Source: RYN-230 sp963704995
GTDB lineage: Bacteria > Actinomycetota > Actinomycetes > Streptosporangiales > Streptosporangiaceae
DNA length: 64,000 nt
Assembly (NCBI GenBank): GCA_963704995.1
Contig: CAVPIM010000010.1
Span: forward strand, 434,001-498,000
Direction: 5' to 3'
The notes beneath the pieces were generated by a model. That model ran no database searches. It saw only the letters and a program-made list of their open reading frames with translations, and was not told where the DNA came from. How positions within the stretch are numbered: position 1 is the first letter of the stretch; each line of letters opens with the position of its first letter. Positions 43,521-52,757 of this stretch are shown here, piece by piece. The position numbers were made by a program, and so were the translations under genes.

Positions 43521-44426
43521 TTAGTACCAGTCGTCGAGGATACCCCCGGACAATGCGAAGATGCCGCCGATGACCACGATCCCGGCACCGACCCAGAAAA
43601 GCCACCATACCGGGCCGACCATCATCGCGATCCCTCCGGTGATGAAGCCAATGATGATGATCGAGACCGCCACCCAGGAGATCGGTCGGCCGTAGTGCGC
43701 CTCGGTCTTGCGGTTCGGCGGGCCTTTGCCCGGAACCTTTAAAGACCCTCTTGTGTCAGGTTTCCCGAGGAAGCGGGAAAGCGCTATAAGGATCAACAGA
43801 ACGCCCGCACCCGATTCGATGATAACCAGAATTCTAGCCCGCACGGTTTCCGCAGTGATTCCGCTGCCTAGCGGCGGAAGGCTAGTCCAACTGAGATAGA
43901 AGTGATCGAACCGGCCCGGCGGCACTGAGGGAAAAAAAGCGTTATTGGCAGTAAAGACTAGAAACGCAATCGCGAAGATCGTAACGACTTGCACGAGGTT
44001 AACAATAACTACAGCGACCTTGCTTGCCCATGAGCCCTCGTATGGGTTGGACGTGAAAGCCTCACCGATAGTCCCCAACAGCATGTCTTGCAACCGATAT
44101 AGCGCCAGCCACCCTACGACCAAGCCCCAGTTTCCCGATATTGGAGCCCAAATAAGGAACCCTAGCAATAGGACTAGCCAGGCCAGGACATAGTAACCAT
44201 AGAAGACACTGTTCTTCTGCCAGCGAGTTTTAAGCCTCTTATCCCAGCGGCTACCCGCGCGACTGATCCAGTAGGCCGCGGAAATATGGTCGCTTACCCA
44301 GATAATGCCGCATGCGATCTTGAGAACGGGACCGTCCGGCCCAGATGAATCGGCTGATCTAACGGGTGGGTCAGTGGGCTCTTGGGTGGCTCCCTTAGTG
44401 TGCGCACCGCCCGCATTATTAGTCAC
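43521..44426 (-). CDS. Integral membrane protein of lower GC
   Basis: 301 aa from the ATG at 44426. A hydrophilic N-terminus of about 35 residues is followed by about five hydrophobic segments (YYVLAWLVLLLGFLIWAPIS; VVIVNLVQVVTIFAIAFLVF; ILVIIESGAGVLLILIALSR; ISWVAVSIIIIGFITGGIAM; WWLFWVGAGIVVIGGIFALS). Codon choice includes many A/T-ending codons, unlike neighbours, and the flanks are also AT-richer, which suggests transfer. No family recognised. Monocistronic. Confidence 0.7.
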   Translation of the reverse strand: MTNNAGGAHTKGATQEPTDPPVRSADSSGPDGPVLKIACGIIWVSDHISAAYWISRAGSRWDKRLKTRWQKNSVFYGYYVLAWLVLLLGFLIWAPISGNWGLVVGWLALYRLQDMLLGTIGEAFTSNPYEGSWASKVAVVIVNLVQVVTIFAIAFLVFTANNAFFPSVPPGRFDHFYLSWTSLPPLGSGITAETVRARILVIIESGAGVLLILIALSRFLGKPDTRGSLKVPGKGPPNRKTEAHYGRPISWVAVSIIIIGFITGGIAMMVGPVWWLFWVGAGIVVIGGIFALSGGILDDWY

Positions 44427-45199
44427 TCCGCCACCTCACTGTGCGAATGTAGCTAGGCCCAGATTTTCGGGCCTTCGTACCTTATGGGATCGGCAGTGGG
44501 CCGAGAGTGAAACGCCTTAAACGAAGATAAACTATCTGATCCGTTGTACATCTGGCAGTCCAGTCGCCGGATACGAGTGCCAGGACTTTCGTGCTGGCTC
44601 GACAATATGATATCGGGAACTGGGTCCGGGTGGCCTGAGCGTTGCTGACCGGATTCGGCGGACGATGTGAGCCCGCGCCCTGCCTCTGGGCTACCGGGTC
44701 AACCTATGCTTCCGCGTATTGAGTTGTCCGGGCCTCGGCACCGGTGCAGGAAGTAAGCTTAGCGGCGCAAAACTATTACATATGCGCCCTACAAGAAGTC
44801 GTCCTAGTTGTGAGAATGACGCGCAGATCGGTGGGTCGGCGCGCGGTTATCCAGTGGGCCTCGCGTCGCTGGCGGCCCGGTCCTACCCAACGCACGATCA
44901 GCTCGGCTGGCTCGCGGCGCGCCGAACTGGATGTTCTGCGTCCGGTCACTCCCGCAGCCAACGGCCTGCCAACGCTTTGGATCTGACGGTGAGCGCGCGA
45001 CTCGCCGCAACGGGCCTGGCTGTCGCTCCACCGGGCGGTCAGCGGTTGCAGCGGTCCGGTCAGCCGCGAGGACCGGGCTTCACGTCCGGTCCAAGAGGCG
45101 CTGCCCCGCGTCCCGGCTCAGGCAGGCGTGGTCAGGCCGCCGCCAGGGCAAGTCCTGCCTAGCGCTGCGGGCCGCGTTCGGCCAGGCGCAGCCGGGACG
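44427..45199. other. Gene-poor region
   Basis: No gene is supported. The first half is AT-richer and continues the atypical composition of the membrane protein gene; the second half returns to high GC. Confidence 0.45.
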
Positions 45200-45565
45200 T
45201 CACCGCCGGCTATCAGCCTGGCGGAGCATCGCGTCGAGTTCGGGGTCGGCCCCGATCGCCCGGACCTCTTGCGCGCAGCGGCAGGCGACGGCGATCTTGG
45301 CAGCCCACCGCAGCGCCTCATCGCGTGAGGGCACGTCGAGGAGCGTGAACCCGCCGATGGCCTGCGGGTACGGGCCTTCGGTGACCGCCCCGTCGGTGGC
45401 CACGATGCTCGCCGGCTGGTCTTCCAGCCCGCCGGCGGACACGTACACGCTGGCGTTGATGGCCTCCTGGACCGCCGCGCGCGCGGCCCTGGCCACGGCG
45501 GGCGCGTCCTCGTCGGGGACATGGTCCATCGCGTGGGCACCGAACGAGATCAGGGACTGCGTCAT
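45200..45565 (-). CDS. YCII-related domain protein
   Basis: 121 aa from the ATG at 45565. Ferredoxin-like YCII fold with VYVSAGGLEDQPASIVATDG, then EGPYPQAIGGFTLLDVPSRD (the DGP(F/Y) loop as EGPYPQ) and EALRWAAKIAVACRCAQEVR. It resembles the PF03795 proteins encoded beside ECF sigma factors and has the same length as the one at 38611 but is divergent in sequence. No sigma gene is adjacent. Confidence 0.88.
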   Translation of the reverse strand: MTQSLISFGAHAMDHVPDEDAPAVARAARAAVQEAINASVYVSAGGLEDQPASIVATDGAVTEGPYPQAIGGFTLLDVPSRDEALRWAAKIAVACRCAQEVRAIGADPELDAMLRQADSRR

Positions 45566-45703
45566 CGGCGACTCCCTTGTCCCGGCGGCCTACTCCGGTG
45601 CCGCGGCAGACCGAGCGCCAACCGCGAATATTCGGCGATCTGCGCTCAGCGAGGGGTACGGGCGCCCGACGCATCCGCGAGGGCGCGGCCGGTCCGGCGG
45701 GCG

Positions 45704-46594
45704 CTACCGTCTTCCGGTGATCGGCGGGTCCAGCTGGGGCGTGGGCGTCGCCGCGGCGGCTATATCGAGGGCCGTGCGGACGAAGGCCGCGACGGCCGGG
45801 GAGCGGGATTCGGAGAGCCAGGCCACCGCCAGTCTGGCTGGCGGCAGCTCTGGCACCGGCCGGTAGGCGATGTTCGGCCGTGGGAACCGCCGGGCCACCC
45901 AGGCCGGGAGGAACCAGACGAGTTCTCCGACCTCGACCAGGTTGAACAGTTGCGAGAGGTCCTTGATCAGGGCGCTTCCGGGCGGCGGTGGTGTGGCGTT
46001 GCCGCTGTCGGCGCGTGATCCGTTCGGCAGCCTCCGTCCGGCCAGGTCGGGCAGCCGGATCGTGGTTCGCGCGGCTAGCGGATCGGTGGCCGGCAGCGCC
46101 ACCAGCCACGGTTCGGTCACCAGTACTTCGCTGTCCAGCCCACGGCCGTCGAATGGCGTCAGCACCAGCGCCACGTCGGCCCGTCCGTCGCGCAGCGCCG
46201 GCACCTGGTCCCCGGGGCCGCCCAGCACCAGCTCCACGGCAAGCGCGCGGTAGGCGTCCAGGATCGGCGGCAGCAGCCCGGCGTCGAAGTCGGCCTTGAG
46301 CGCCACCCGCAGCCTCGGTTCCGGGTGTCCCGCGCGCCGGGCTCGCCGGGCTGCCGCCGCGGCGGCGTCCAGCACGGCGCGGGCGTCGGCCAGCAGCGTC
46401 TGTCCGGCCGGGGTGAGCGTGACCTGCCGGGTGGTGCGGGTCAGCAACTGCACGCCGAGCTGCCGTTCCAGGTCGCGGATGGCTTTAGACAGCGGCGGCT
46501 GGGCGATGCCGAGACGCTCGGCGGCCCGCCCGAAGTGCAGCTCCTCGGCTACCGCAACGAAATAGCGCAGCTGCCGGGTCTCCAGCTCACTCAT
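45704..46594 (-). CDS. LysR-family transcriptional regulator
   Basis: 296 aa. The N-terminal winged helix reads LETRQLRYFVAVAEELHFGR, AAERLGIAQPPLSKAIRDLE. A C-terminal periplasmic-binding-like effector domain runs from about residue 90 (LRVALKADFDAGLLPPILDA). ATG at 46594. It is divergent from the NmrA-like gene 110 bp away, the usual arrangement for a LysR regulator and its target. Confidence 0.93.
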   Translation of the reverse strand: MSELETRQLRYFVAVAEELHFGRAAERLGIAQPPLSKAIRDLERQLGVQLLTRTTRQVTLTPAGQTLLADARAVLDAAAAAARRARRAGHPEPRLRVALKADFDAGLLPPILDAYRALAVELVLGGPGDQVPALRDGRADVALVLTPFDGRGLDSEVLVTEPWLVALPATDPLAARTTIRLPDLAGRRLPNGSRADSGNATPPPPGSALIKDLSQLFNLVEVGELVWFLPAWVARRFPRPNIAYRPVPELPPARLAVAWLSESRSPAVAAFVRTALDIAAAATPTPQLDPPITGRR

Positions 46595-46704
46595 ATCTTC
46601 AAGGTATCAATCCATAGTCAAGCGATCTTGGTCCCAGGCGGCGATCCGATTTTACTGAACCCGTCCGCTTCACCCTTCTAAGCGATTGGCCGGGGAATAC
46701 GCCC

Positions 46705-47589
46705 ATGATCGTGATTACGGCTCCTACCAGCGGCATCGGCCGCCAGGTGGTGCAGAACCTGCTCGCCGACGGCGCCGCGGTGCGCGTCGTGGCCCGGGAT
46801 CCGGCCCGGCTGGCGCCGGGCGTCGCGGAGCGGGTCGAGATCGTCCGCGGCTCGCACAGCGACCCATCGGTCGTGGCGGAGGCGTTCGCCGGTGCCGACG
46901 CGGTGTTCTGGCTGGTGCCCGCCGACCCGAAGGCCGGCAGCGTCTTCGAGGCGTACGCCGGCTTCAGCCGGCAGGCCGCGGAAGCGTTCAAGCCTCACGG
47001 TGTCGGGCGCGTGGTCGGCATCTCGGCGCTCGGCCGGGGCACCCCGATGGCCGGCAAGGCCGGCTTGGTGACCGGGTCACTGGCCATGGACGACCTGATC
47101 GCGGGGGCCGGCGCTCCGTTCCGGGCACTGTGCATGCCGTCCTTCATGGACAATCTGCTGCGCCAGGCCGGGCGGATCAAGGACCAGGGCGTGTTTTACG
47201 GCCCGTGCCGGCCCGGCCTGAAGGCGCCGACGGTGGCCACCCGGGACATCGCCGCGATCGCCGCGCAACTGCTGCAGGACCGCTCGTGGACCGGGGCCGC
47301 GGAGGTACCGGTACTCGGCCCCGAGGATCTCAGCCAGCAGGACATGGCCGCGATCATGTCCGAGGTGCTCGGCCAGCCGGTGCGCTACGAGCACACGCCG
47401 GCTGAGGAGTTCAAGGAAAACTTCCTGCGCTTCGGTTTCTCCGAGCCGATGGCCCAAGGCATGCTCGACATGGCGATGGCCAAGGACGAGGGCCTAGACA
47501 ACGGCATCATGCGCACGCCGGAATTCAGCACTCCGACCACATTCCGGCAATGGTGCATAGACGTACTGAAACCGGCCATCGACGCCTGA
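46705..47589 (+). CDS. NmrA-like NAD(P)-binding protein (atypical SDR)
   Basis: 294 aa from the ATG at 46705. Rossmann start MIVITAPTSGIGRQVVQNLL (variant T-x-x-S-G-I-G of the NmrA group), RVVARDPARL for cofactor selection, VFWLVPADPKAGSV, GRVVGISALGRGT, and a C-terminal NmrA part (ALCMPSFMDNLLRQ). These proteins reduce quinones or act as redox sensors. It is probably controlled by the divergent LysR protein. Confidence 0.9.
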   Translation: MIVITAPTSGIGRQVVQNLLADGAAVRVVARDPARLAPGVAERVEIVRGSHSDPSVVAEAFAGADAVFWLVPADPKAGSVFEAYAGFSRQAAEAFKPHGVGRVVGISALGRGTPMAGKAGLVTGSLAMDDLIAGAGAPFRALCMPSFMDNLLRQAGRIKDQGVFYGPCRPGLKAPTVATRDIAAIAAQLLQDRSWTGAAEVPVLGPEDLSQQDMAAIMSEVLGQPVRYEHTPAEEFKENFLRFGFSEPMAQGMLDMAMAKDEGLDNGIMRTPEFSTPTTFRQWCIDVLKPAIDA

Positions 47590-47807
47590 GATCACGCAGG
47601 CTGGCTCCACAGTGCTGGCCATTCCGGCCACGGCCGAGCAGGCAGGCGGCCAGGCCGTATGTTTATGCACGCCGCTCCCAATATTGGTCCAGGACGTCGG
47701 GCTACGTAGACCCGTCGCCATATTGCCTAGATAACTGGCAGACGCCTAATTAACACCGTGCACTCGTGATATCATCCAGATTCTGAGAGTTACGGGGGGA
47801 TCACGCC

Positions 47808-48113
47808 ATGTTCCGTCAGATAGTCGCCATCCGATGGGTCGATAATGTCTCACCAGAGGCGAAACAGGGATACCGCGACGCGCTTGACGCGCTGCGCGCC
47901 ATACCGGAGTTGCTCGCGCTCACCTGGGGCGATGACGCCCGCCACTTTGAGGGCAACTTCGACTTCGCGGCCGTGATGGATTTCGCCGACTTCGCCTCTG
48001 CCCGCAGCTACGTCGAGCACCCGCTCCACCAAACCTACATCCGTGACCACGCGAGCAAGGTCATCAGCGATCGGGTCATCGTTCAGCACGACTGGACCCC
48101 AACACCCTCCTGA
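47808..48113 (+). CDS. Dabb-family (stress-responsive A/B barrel) protein
   Basis: 101 aa from the ATG at 47808 (GGGGG 9 bp upstream). Dimeric alpha/beta-barrel features: FRQIVAIRWVDNVSPEAKQG, YRDALDALRAIPELLALTWG, FDFAAVMDFADFASARSYVE, HPLHQTYIRDHASKVISDRV. Small cofactor-free enzymes or binding proteins. Preceded by an AT-richer promoter-like stretch (47730-47780). Confidence 0.9.
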   Translation: MFRQIVAIRWVDNVSPEAKQGYRDALDALRAIPELLALTWGDDARHFEGNFDFAAVMDFADFASARSYVEHPLHQTYIRDHASKVISDRVIVQHDWTPTPS

Positions 48114-48224
48114 CACCGGACCGCCGCCCCGGCACTAGCTGTGCCAGAATGGCGATGGCTGCTCTCACCCCTCGCCTGGCGTTGCCCACTCATCGCCAGC
48201 AGCGAAACGTGAAACGGGGCTGCG

Positions 48225-49763
48225 ATGGGCGAAGAAGCACATGTTGTGCGGGCCGGGTCGCAGCCGGGCGAATCTGGTCCAGCTGAGCTGCCTGCTCTGG
48301 CCATCAAGCTTGTGCTGGCTATCGCGGTAGCGCTCACCGGCCTGCTGATCGCTTTCTCTGATCGCTACGGCTACCACCGGGACGAGCTGTACTTCATCGC
48401 GAGCGGCAAGCACCTGGCCTGGGGCTATCCTGATCAGCCGCCGTTCGTGCCCCTGGTCGCCAGACTGATGACCAGTCTGGCCCCGCGATCGCTCGTGCTG
48501 CTCCGGCTGCCGTCAGCGCTGGCGGGCGGGGTGCTGGTCTTGCTGACCGGGCTGCTCACCCGCGAGCTTGGCGGGCGGCGCGCTGCCCAGGCCCTGGCCT
48601 GTGCCGTTATTGCGCTCGCACCGGTGGTCACCGGGGCAAGCCACCTGCTCAGCACGACCACTTTTGACTTCCCGGTCTGGGCGCTGCTGCTGTGGCTGCT
48701 GGTACGGATCCTGCGTACCGGTGATCAGCGGCTATGGCTCGCTGCCGGGCTGACGGCCGGCGCCGGGCTGCTTGATACCGACCTGGTCGCCTTCCTGATC
48801 TTCGCGGTCGTCGTCGCGCTGGTCATGGTGGGGCCGCGGGCGCCGCTGCGGTCTGGCTGGTTCTATGCTGGCGGCGGCCTCGCACTTGGCCTGTGGGCCC
48901 CCTACCTGGCCTGGCAGGGCAGCCACGGCTGGCCCGAACTGGCAGTGGCCCGTTCGATCGCGGCTGGGGGATCGGGAACATCGGCGCCCTGGTGGCTAAT
49001 CCTGCCGGAGCAGTTCGTCCTGGTCGCATGGTATTTCTCGCCGATCTGGATCATTGGGCTGGTGCGGTTCTTCCGGGACCCGGGACTTCGCTGGTGCCGG
49101 GCGGTCGGCGTGGCCTACCCGGTGCTGGCCGTGGCGTTCATGCTGACCGGCGGCAAGCCGTACTACCTGGCTGCGTATTTCCCCGCCCTGCTGGCCGCCG
49201 GCGCCCAGCCCGTAGTGGACTGGGCTGGGCGCGCGCACCACAGGCGCCGGGCCGGGCTGATCAGTGCCGGGCTGGTGCTCGCCGTGCTGCAACTGCCGAT
49301 CACCCTGCCGGTCTTGCCGGTCTCGGTGGTTCACGACACTCCGATCGTGGCGCTGAACTACGACGCGGGCGAGACGATCGGCTGGCCTGCTTTCGTACGC
49401 GAGATCGAAACGGCGTACCGATCGCTGCCGCCCGCCGAGCGCTCCGCCACGGTCGTATTGACTAGCAACTACGGCGAGGCGGGCGCGGTCGATCACTTCG
49501 GCCCGGCCGATGGGTTGCCGGCCGCCTACAGCGGCCACATGTCCTTCTGGTACTGGGGGCCGCCACCAGCCCGGGCGACCACCGCAATCGTCGTCGGCTA
49601 CCAGCGCAGCCAGCTCACTTTCTGCGGCTCAGCCCGCCTCGCCGCGCATCTGGACAACCTCGTCGGCGTCAACAACGACGAGCAAGGCGCCCCGGTCTGG
49701 ATCTGCCAGCAGCTCACCAGAACCTGGCAGGCCATCTGGCCCGCGCAGAAACACCTCAGCTGA
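48225..49763 (+). CDS. GT39/ArnT-like membrane glycosyltransferase
   Basis: 512 aa. After an N-terminal helix comes the family catalytic segment DRYGYHRDELYFIASGKHLA, WGYPDQPPFVPLVARLM, with the essential acidic residue in the first external loop. Ten or more helices follow, then an extracytoplasmic C-terminal domain from about residue 375 (TPIVALNYDAGETIGWPAFV). Polyprenyl-phosphate-sugar-dependent transfer onto envelope lipids or proteins is expected. ATG at 48225. Confidence 0.9.
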   Translation: MGEEAHVVRAGSQPGESGPAELPALAIKLVLAIAVALTGLLIAFSDRYGYHRDELYFIASGKHLAWGYPDQPPFVPLVARLMTSLAPRSLVLLRLPSALAGGVLVLLTGLLTRELGGRRAAQALACAVIALAPVVTGASHLLSTTTFDFPVWALLLWLLVRILRTGDQRLWLAAGLTAGAGLLDTDLVAFLIFAVVVALVMVGPRAPLRSGWFYAGGGLALGLWAPYLAWQGSHGWPELAVARSIAAGGSGTSAPWWLILPEQFVLVAWYFSPIWIIGLVRFFRDPGLRWCRAVGVAYPVLAVAFMLTGGKPYYLAAYFPALLAAGAQPVVDWAGRAHHRRRAGLISAGLVLAVLQLPITLPVLPVSVVHDTPIVALNYDAGETIGWPAFVREIETAYRSLPPAERSATVVLTSNYGEAGAVDHFGPADGLPAAYSGHMSFWYWGPPPARATTAIVVGYQRSQLTFCGSARLAAHLDNLVGVNNDEQGAPVWICQQLTRTWQAIWPAQKHLS

Positions 49764-50207
49764 GGCGCGCCAGGAGCAGCGGCACGGATGGGTTCCTGCG
49801 AGGCCAGGCCCGGCGCCTCGCCCAGGAGTTGGCTCCTTGTGCCTAACGCCGGTGTTCGTCCAGGCCCAGGAACAGTTCCGTGGTCCTGCGCTGCGCGTAG
49901 TTCATTTCTCCCACCACGCTGGCCACGCGCCGCGCGATCCGCGCAATTGCGGTCATTGCCATGCTCCTCTCTGCTCACCGACCGCCTCTGCGGTCGTACC
50001 TCAAGCATCGCCGTAAGGCCCCTGGCGCCGAATCAGGCGAAAGCCTTAATTCCTGCCCCAGCACCAGCCTTAGGCCGGGTAGCCAGGGACAGGCACGCGC
50101 ATCCGGTGCGGTGTGCCACGCCGGGTGAACCGGGGGTGGGTCGGCAGCCGTGATGAGCTCAATGGGACCGCCACGATCGCCGCGCGAGCGGCTAGCGGAG
50201 GGATGAG
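49764..50207. other. Intergenic region holding a microprotein gene
   Basis: Apart from the 37-codon gene at 49843-49956 no gene is supported. The stretch 50100-50200 carries the promoter of the DUF6529 gene. Confidence 0.4.
49843..49956 (-). CDS. Small basic protein (37 aa)
   Basis: ATG at 49956 behind GAGGAG (a second ATG two codons upstream, 49962). The translation begins MTAIARIARRVASVVGEMNY and continues AQRRTTELFLGLDEHRR, stop at 49843. The amphipathic basic helix followed by E-M-N-Y-A-Q-R-R resembles a short protein I know from other actinomycetes as a roughly 40-65-aa hypothetical; here it ends early. Function unknown. Confidence 0.6.
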   Translation of the reverse strand: MTAIARIARRVASVVGEMNYAQRRTTELFLGLDEHRR

Positions 50208-50768
50208 ATGACGGCACCGGGTGCTCAGGGCCGCGTCCCGGCCGGGTGGCGGTTGGCCGTGGCCGGGCTGCTGGCCGCCGGGGTCGCGGCCGTGTTGTAC
50301 GTGGCGGGCAGGTTGCACCAGCCCGACTACACCTTCAGCATGTTCGGCGCGGACCCGTTCCCGCCCAAGTCCCTGCTGGCGACGATCGCGCTGGTCCTGG
50401 CGGGGTTGCAGGTGCTGCTCGCCTTGTGGATCTACCGGAGGCTGCCGCGCGCGGGCAACCCGCCGCGGCCGGTGCCGGTCGCGCACCGGGTGACCGGGTT
50501 CGTGTTGTTCGCGGTCACCGTGCCGGTCGCGGTGCACTGCCTGATCGCCTATGGGGTGCAGCTGACCAGCCCCCGGGTGGCCATCCATTCGATCGCCGGC
50601 TGCTTCTTCTACGGCGCGTTCGCCGCGAAGGTCCTGCTGGTACGCAGCAGGCGGCTGCCCGGCTGGGCGCTGCCGGTGGCCGGCGGGACGCTCGCGATCG
50701 TGCTCGGCGTGCTCTGGTACACCTCGGCGCTGTGGTACTACAACGGCTACCAGCTCCCTCACCTGTAG
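50208..50768 (+). CDS. DUF6529-family membrane protein
   Basis: 186 aa from the ATG at 50208 (GGAGGGATG immediately upstream). Four to five helices: LAVAGLLAAGVAAVLYVAGR; SLLATIALVLAGLQVLLALW; VTGFVLFAVTVPVAVHCLIA; IAGCFFYGAFAAKVLLV; LPVAGGTLAIVLGVLWYTSA. The F-S-M-F-G and V-A-I-H-S-I-A-G-C motifs are typical. It resembles four-helix cytochrome-b561-like proteins with spaced His residues, so heme binding is possible. Convergent with the GT4 gene (stops 10 bp apart). Confidence 0.85.
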   Translation: MTAPGAQGRVPAGWRLAVAGLLAAGVAAVLYVAGRLHQPDYTFSMFGADPFPPKSLLATIALVLAGLQVLLALWIYRRLPRAGNPPRPVPVAHRVTGFVLFAVTVPVAVHCLIAYGVQLTSPRVAIHSIAGCFFYGAFAAKVLLVRSRRLPGWALPVAGGTLAIVLGVLWYTSALWYYNGYQLPHL

Positions 50769-51826
50769 CCCCGCTGGGCGGTCAGTGCGTCCGCTATCTC
50801 TTGTGTGGTCTGTTCCCAGCCGCGCAGGGTCGACCGCCGCTGCCGTGCGGCGGCCCGTAGCCGGCGTCGGTGGCGCTCGTCACCCAGCCAGTCCGCGAGC
50901 GTGGCGGCGAGGGCAGCCGGATCGCCGGGAGGGACCAGTTGCCCGGGGCGGGTGCCATCGGCGGCGGAGCCGAGCGCTTCGGGCAGCCCACCGACGGCGG
51001 CCGCTATGACGGGCAAGCCGTGGGCGAGCGCTTCGGTGACGGCCATGCCATAGCTCTCCGAGCGGGACGGTGCGACGAGCAGGTCGGCGCTGGTGTACGC
51101 CTGGCTGAGCGCCGCGCCGGTCAGGACGCCGCTGAGCCGGATGCGGTGACCGTATCCGAGGCGCGCGATGCGGGCCTGCAGTTGTTCGACGTAAACCGGA
51201 TCGCGGTCGAGCGGTCCGGCCAGCACGCAATGCCAGTCCCGCTCAGCGAGATCGGCGAGCGCCTCGACGAGGAGGTCCTGCCCCTTGTGGCGGCCGAGGA
51301 CTCCGACGCAGATCAGGCGGCCGCGGACGGGCCGGGCCGGGGCAGCGACACGATCGGCGCCGGGCCGGGCGACGTGCACCCGGTGGGCCGGGATCGCGTA
51401 TCGGGTCAGTACCTGCTGGCGGGTCCATTCGCTGGTAGCGATCACGCCAGCGGCGGCGCGGAGCACGACCCGCTCGGAACGCTGCGCGCTGGCGTCATGG
51501 TGCGGGTCGGGGACGGTGGCCAGTGGCATATGCAGCAGCACTGTCATTCGTATCCGGCCCGTGTGTGGCAGTAGCTGCGCGGCGGTCGGCGAGGCGATGA
51601 GCCCGTCGATCAGGACGGTCTCACCGTCAGGGATGGCGGAAACGATGCGGGCCAGGTCGGCGCGGGCGCCCGAGCCGGGCACCGGCCACGCCGCGGCGAC
51701 GGTCGTGACCAGCACATCCCATCCGGCCTCGGCCAGACCGGCGCAGACCCGCCGGTCATAGACATTGCCGCCGGTAGGCCGGCCGGGATCGTCGAACCCG
51801 TCAGGGACTACTACGTGGACCCGCAC
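50759..51826 (-). CDS. GT4-family glycosyltransferase
   Basis: About 355 aa from the GTG at 51826 (the frame is open to 51976). N-terminal Rossmann domain VRVHVVVPDGFDDPGRPTGG, NVYDRRVCAGLAEAGWDVLV. C-terminal nucleotide-sugar domain with VGVLGRHKGQDLLVEALADL and the E-x7-E motif in PSRSESYGMAVTEALAHGLP. A retaining transferase working in the cytoplasm. It is divergent from the methyltransferase pair, with the 5' ends overlapping or abutting. Confidence 0.9.
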   Translation of the reverse strand: MRVHVVVPDGFDDPGRPTGGNVYDRRVCAGLAEAGWDVLVTTVAAAWPVPGSGARADLARIVSAIPDGETVLIDGLIASPTAAQLLPHTGRIRMTVLLHMPLATVPDPHHDASAQRSERVVLRAAAGVIATSEWTRQQVLTRYAIPAHRVHVARPGADRVAAPARPVRGRLICVGVLGRHKGQDLLVEALADLAERDWHCVLAGPLDRDPVYVEQLQARIARLGYGHRIRLSGVLTGAALSQAYTSADLLVAPSRSESYGMAVTEALAHGLPVIAAAVGGLPEALGSAADGTRPGQLVPPGDPAALAATLADWLGDERHRRRLRAAARQRRSTLRGWEQTTQEIADALTAQRGYR

Positions 51827-51941
51827 GATGTTCCGGCCTTCCAGAGCGCCTGCCGCACCCGAGCCAGCCTCGACCCTGCGGCCGAGCTGAACCGCACCCG
51901 CCGCCGCTGCGTCGTACCTGACAGAGTAGTACGCAGCAGCA

Positions 51942-52757
51942 GTGGACGCGGTCGACCCGAGCGGCGGCGTTCGCACGCTGGCACCAGGGTCTGGCCTGAG
52001 ACAGGATCAGCGAGCACCATTCTTGACGGCACTAGAGCAGGCCCGGGCGGCCGCCTACCCCGCGGGCGAGTATGTCGGCCAGGAGAGCTTCATGCGGGCG
52101 AGCGAGGTCCGGACGCTGGCGCACCGGGCCCGGGTCGGCCCCGGCGTCTGCGTGCTCGACCTGTGCTGCGGGGTGGCCGGCCCCGGCCGGATGATCACGG
52201 CGGAGTCGCGATGCCACTACCTGGGTGTCGATTACTCCGCCAGCGCGCTGGCCACCGCGCAAGAGCTGGCCGGGAATCTCCCCTGCCGCTTCGAGCAAGC
52301 TCACCTGCCGCCGCTGCCCGGGGGCCGCTTCGAGGTGGTACTCCTGCTGGAGACGATGCTGGCCTTCCCCGACAAGGAGGCCTTGGTGGGTGAGGTGGCG
52401 CGGGTGCTGGAACCGGGCGGGCGTTTCGCTTTCACGGTCGAGGAAGGCCTGCCGCTCACCCAGCAGGAGCGGGCGCGGATGCCCGGCGCCGATACAGTCT
52501 GGCTCATCGAGTTGGCGGAATTGACGGGCGTGCTGCGCGAGGCGGGGATGACCGTGATCTGGCGGCAGGTGTACAGCTCCTCCCATCACGCGATAGCGAC
52601 GGCGCTGCTTCGCTGTTATCGAGCCGATTCACCCCAGATCGCCGACCAGATCGGGACGCAGGCCACCGCCGAGCTGATCACAGCCCATCAGCTGTGGAGT
52701 GACTGGCTCGGCTGCGGGCGGGTGCGCAAGTTCGCGATGGTCGCCGAGAAGCAATGA
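51942..52757 (+). CDS. Class I SAM-dependent methyltransferase (1)
   Basis: 271 aa from the GTG at 51942 (ATG at 52091 is a shorter alternative). PAGEYVGQESFMRASEVRTL precedes motif I (VCVLDLCCGVAGPGRMIT), then CHYLGVDYSASALATAQELA and RFEVVLLLETMLAFPDKEAL. It resembles small-molecule or lipid O/C-methyltransferases. The ATGA overlap with the next gene implies translational coupling. Confidence 0.88.
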   Translation: MDAVDPSGGVRTLAPGSGLRQDQRAPFLTALEQARAAAYPAGEYVGQESFMRASEVRTLAHRARVGPGVCVLDLCCGVAGPGRMITAESRCHYLGVDYSASALATAQELAGNLPCRFEQAHLPPLPGGRFEVVLLLETMLAFPDKEALVGEVARVLEPGGRFAFTVEEGLPLTQQERARMPGADTVWLIELAELTGVLREAGMTVIWRQVYSSSHHAIATALLRCYRADSPQIADQIGTQATAELITAHQLWSDWLGCGRVRKFAMVAEKQ

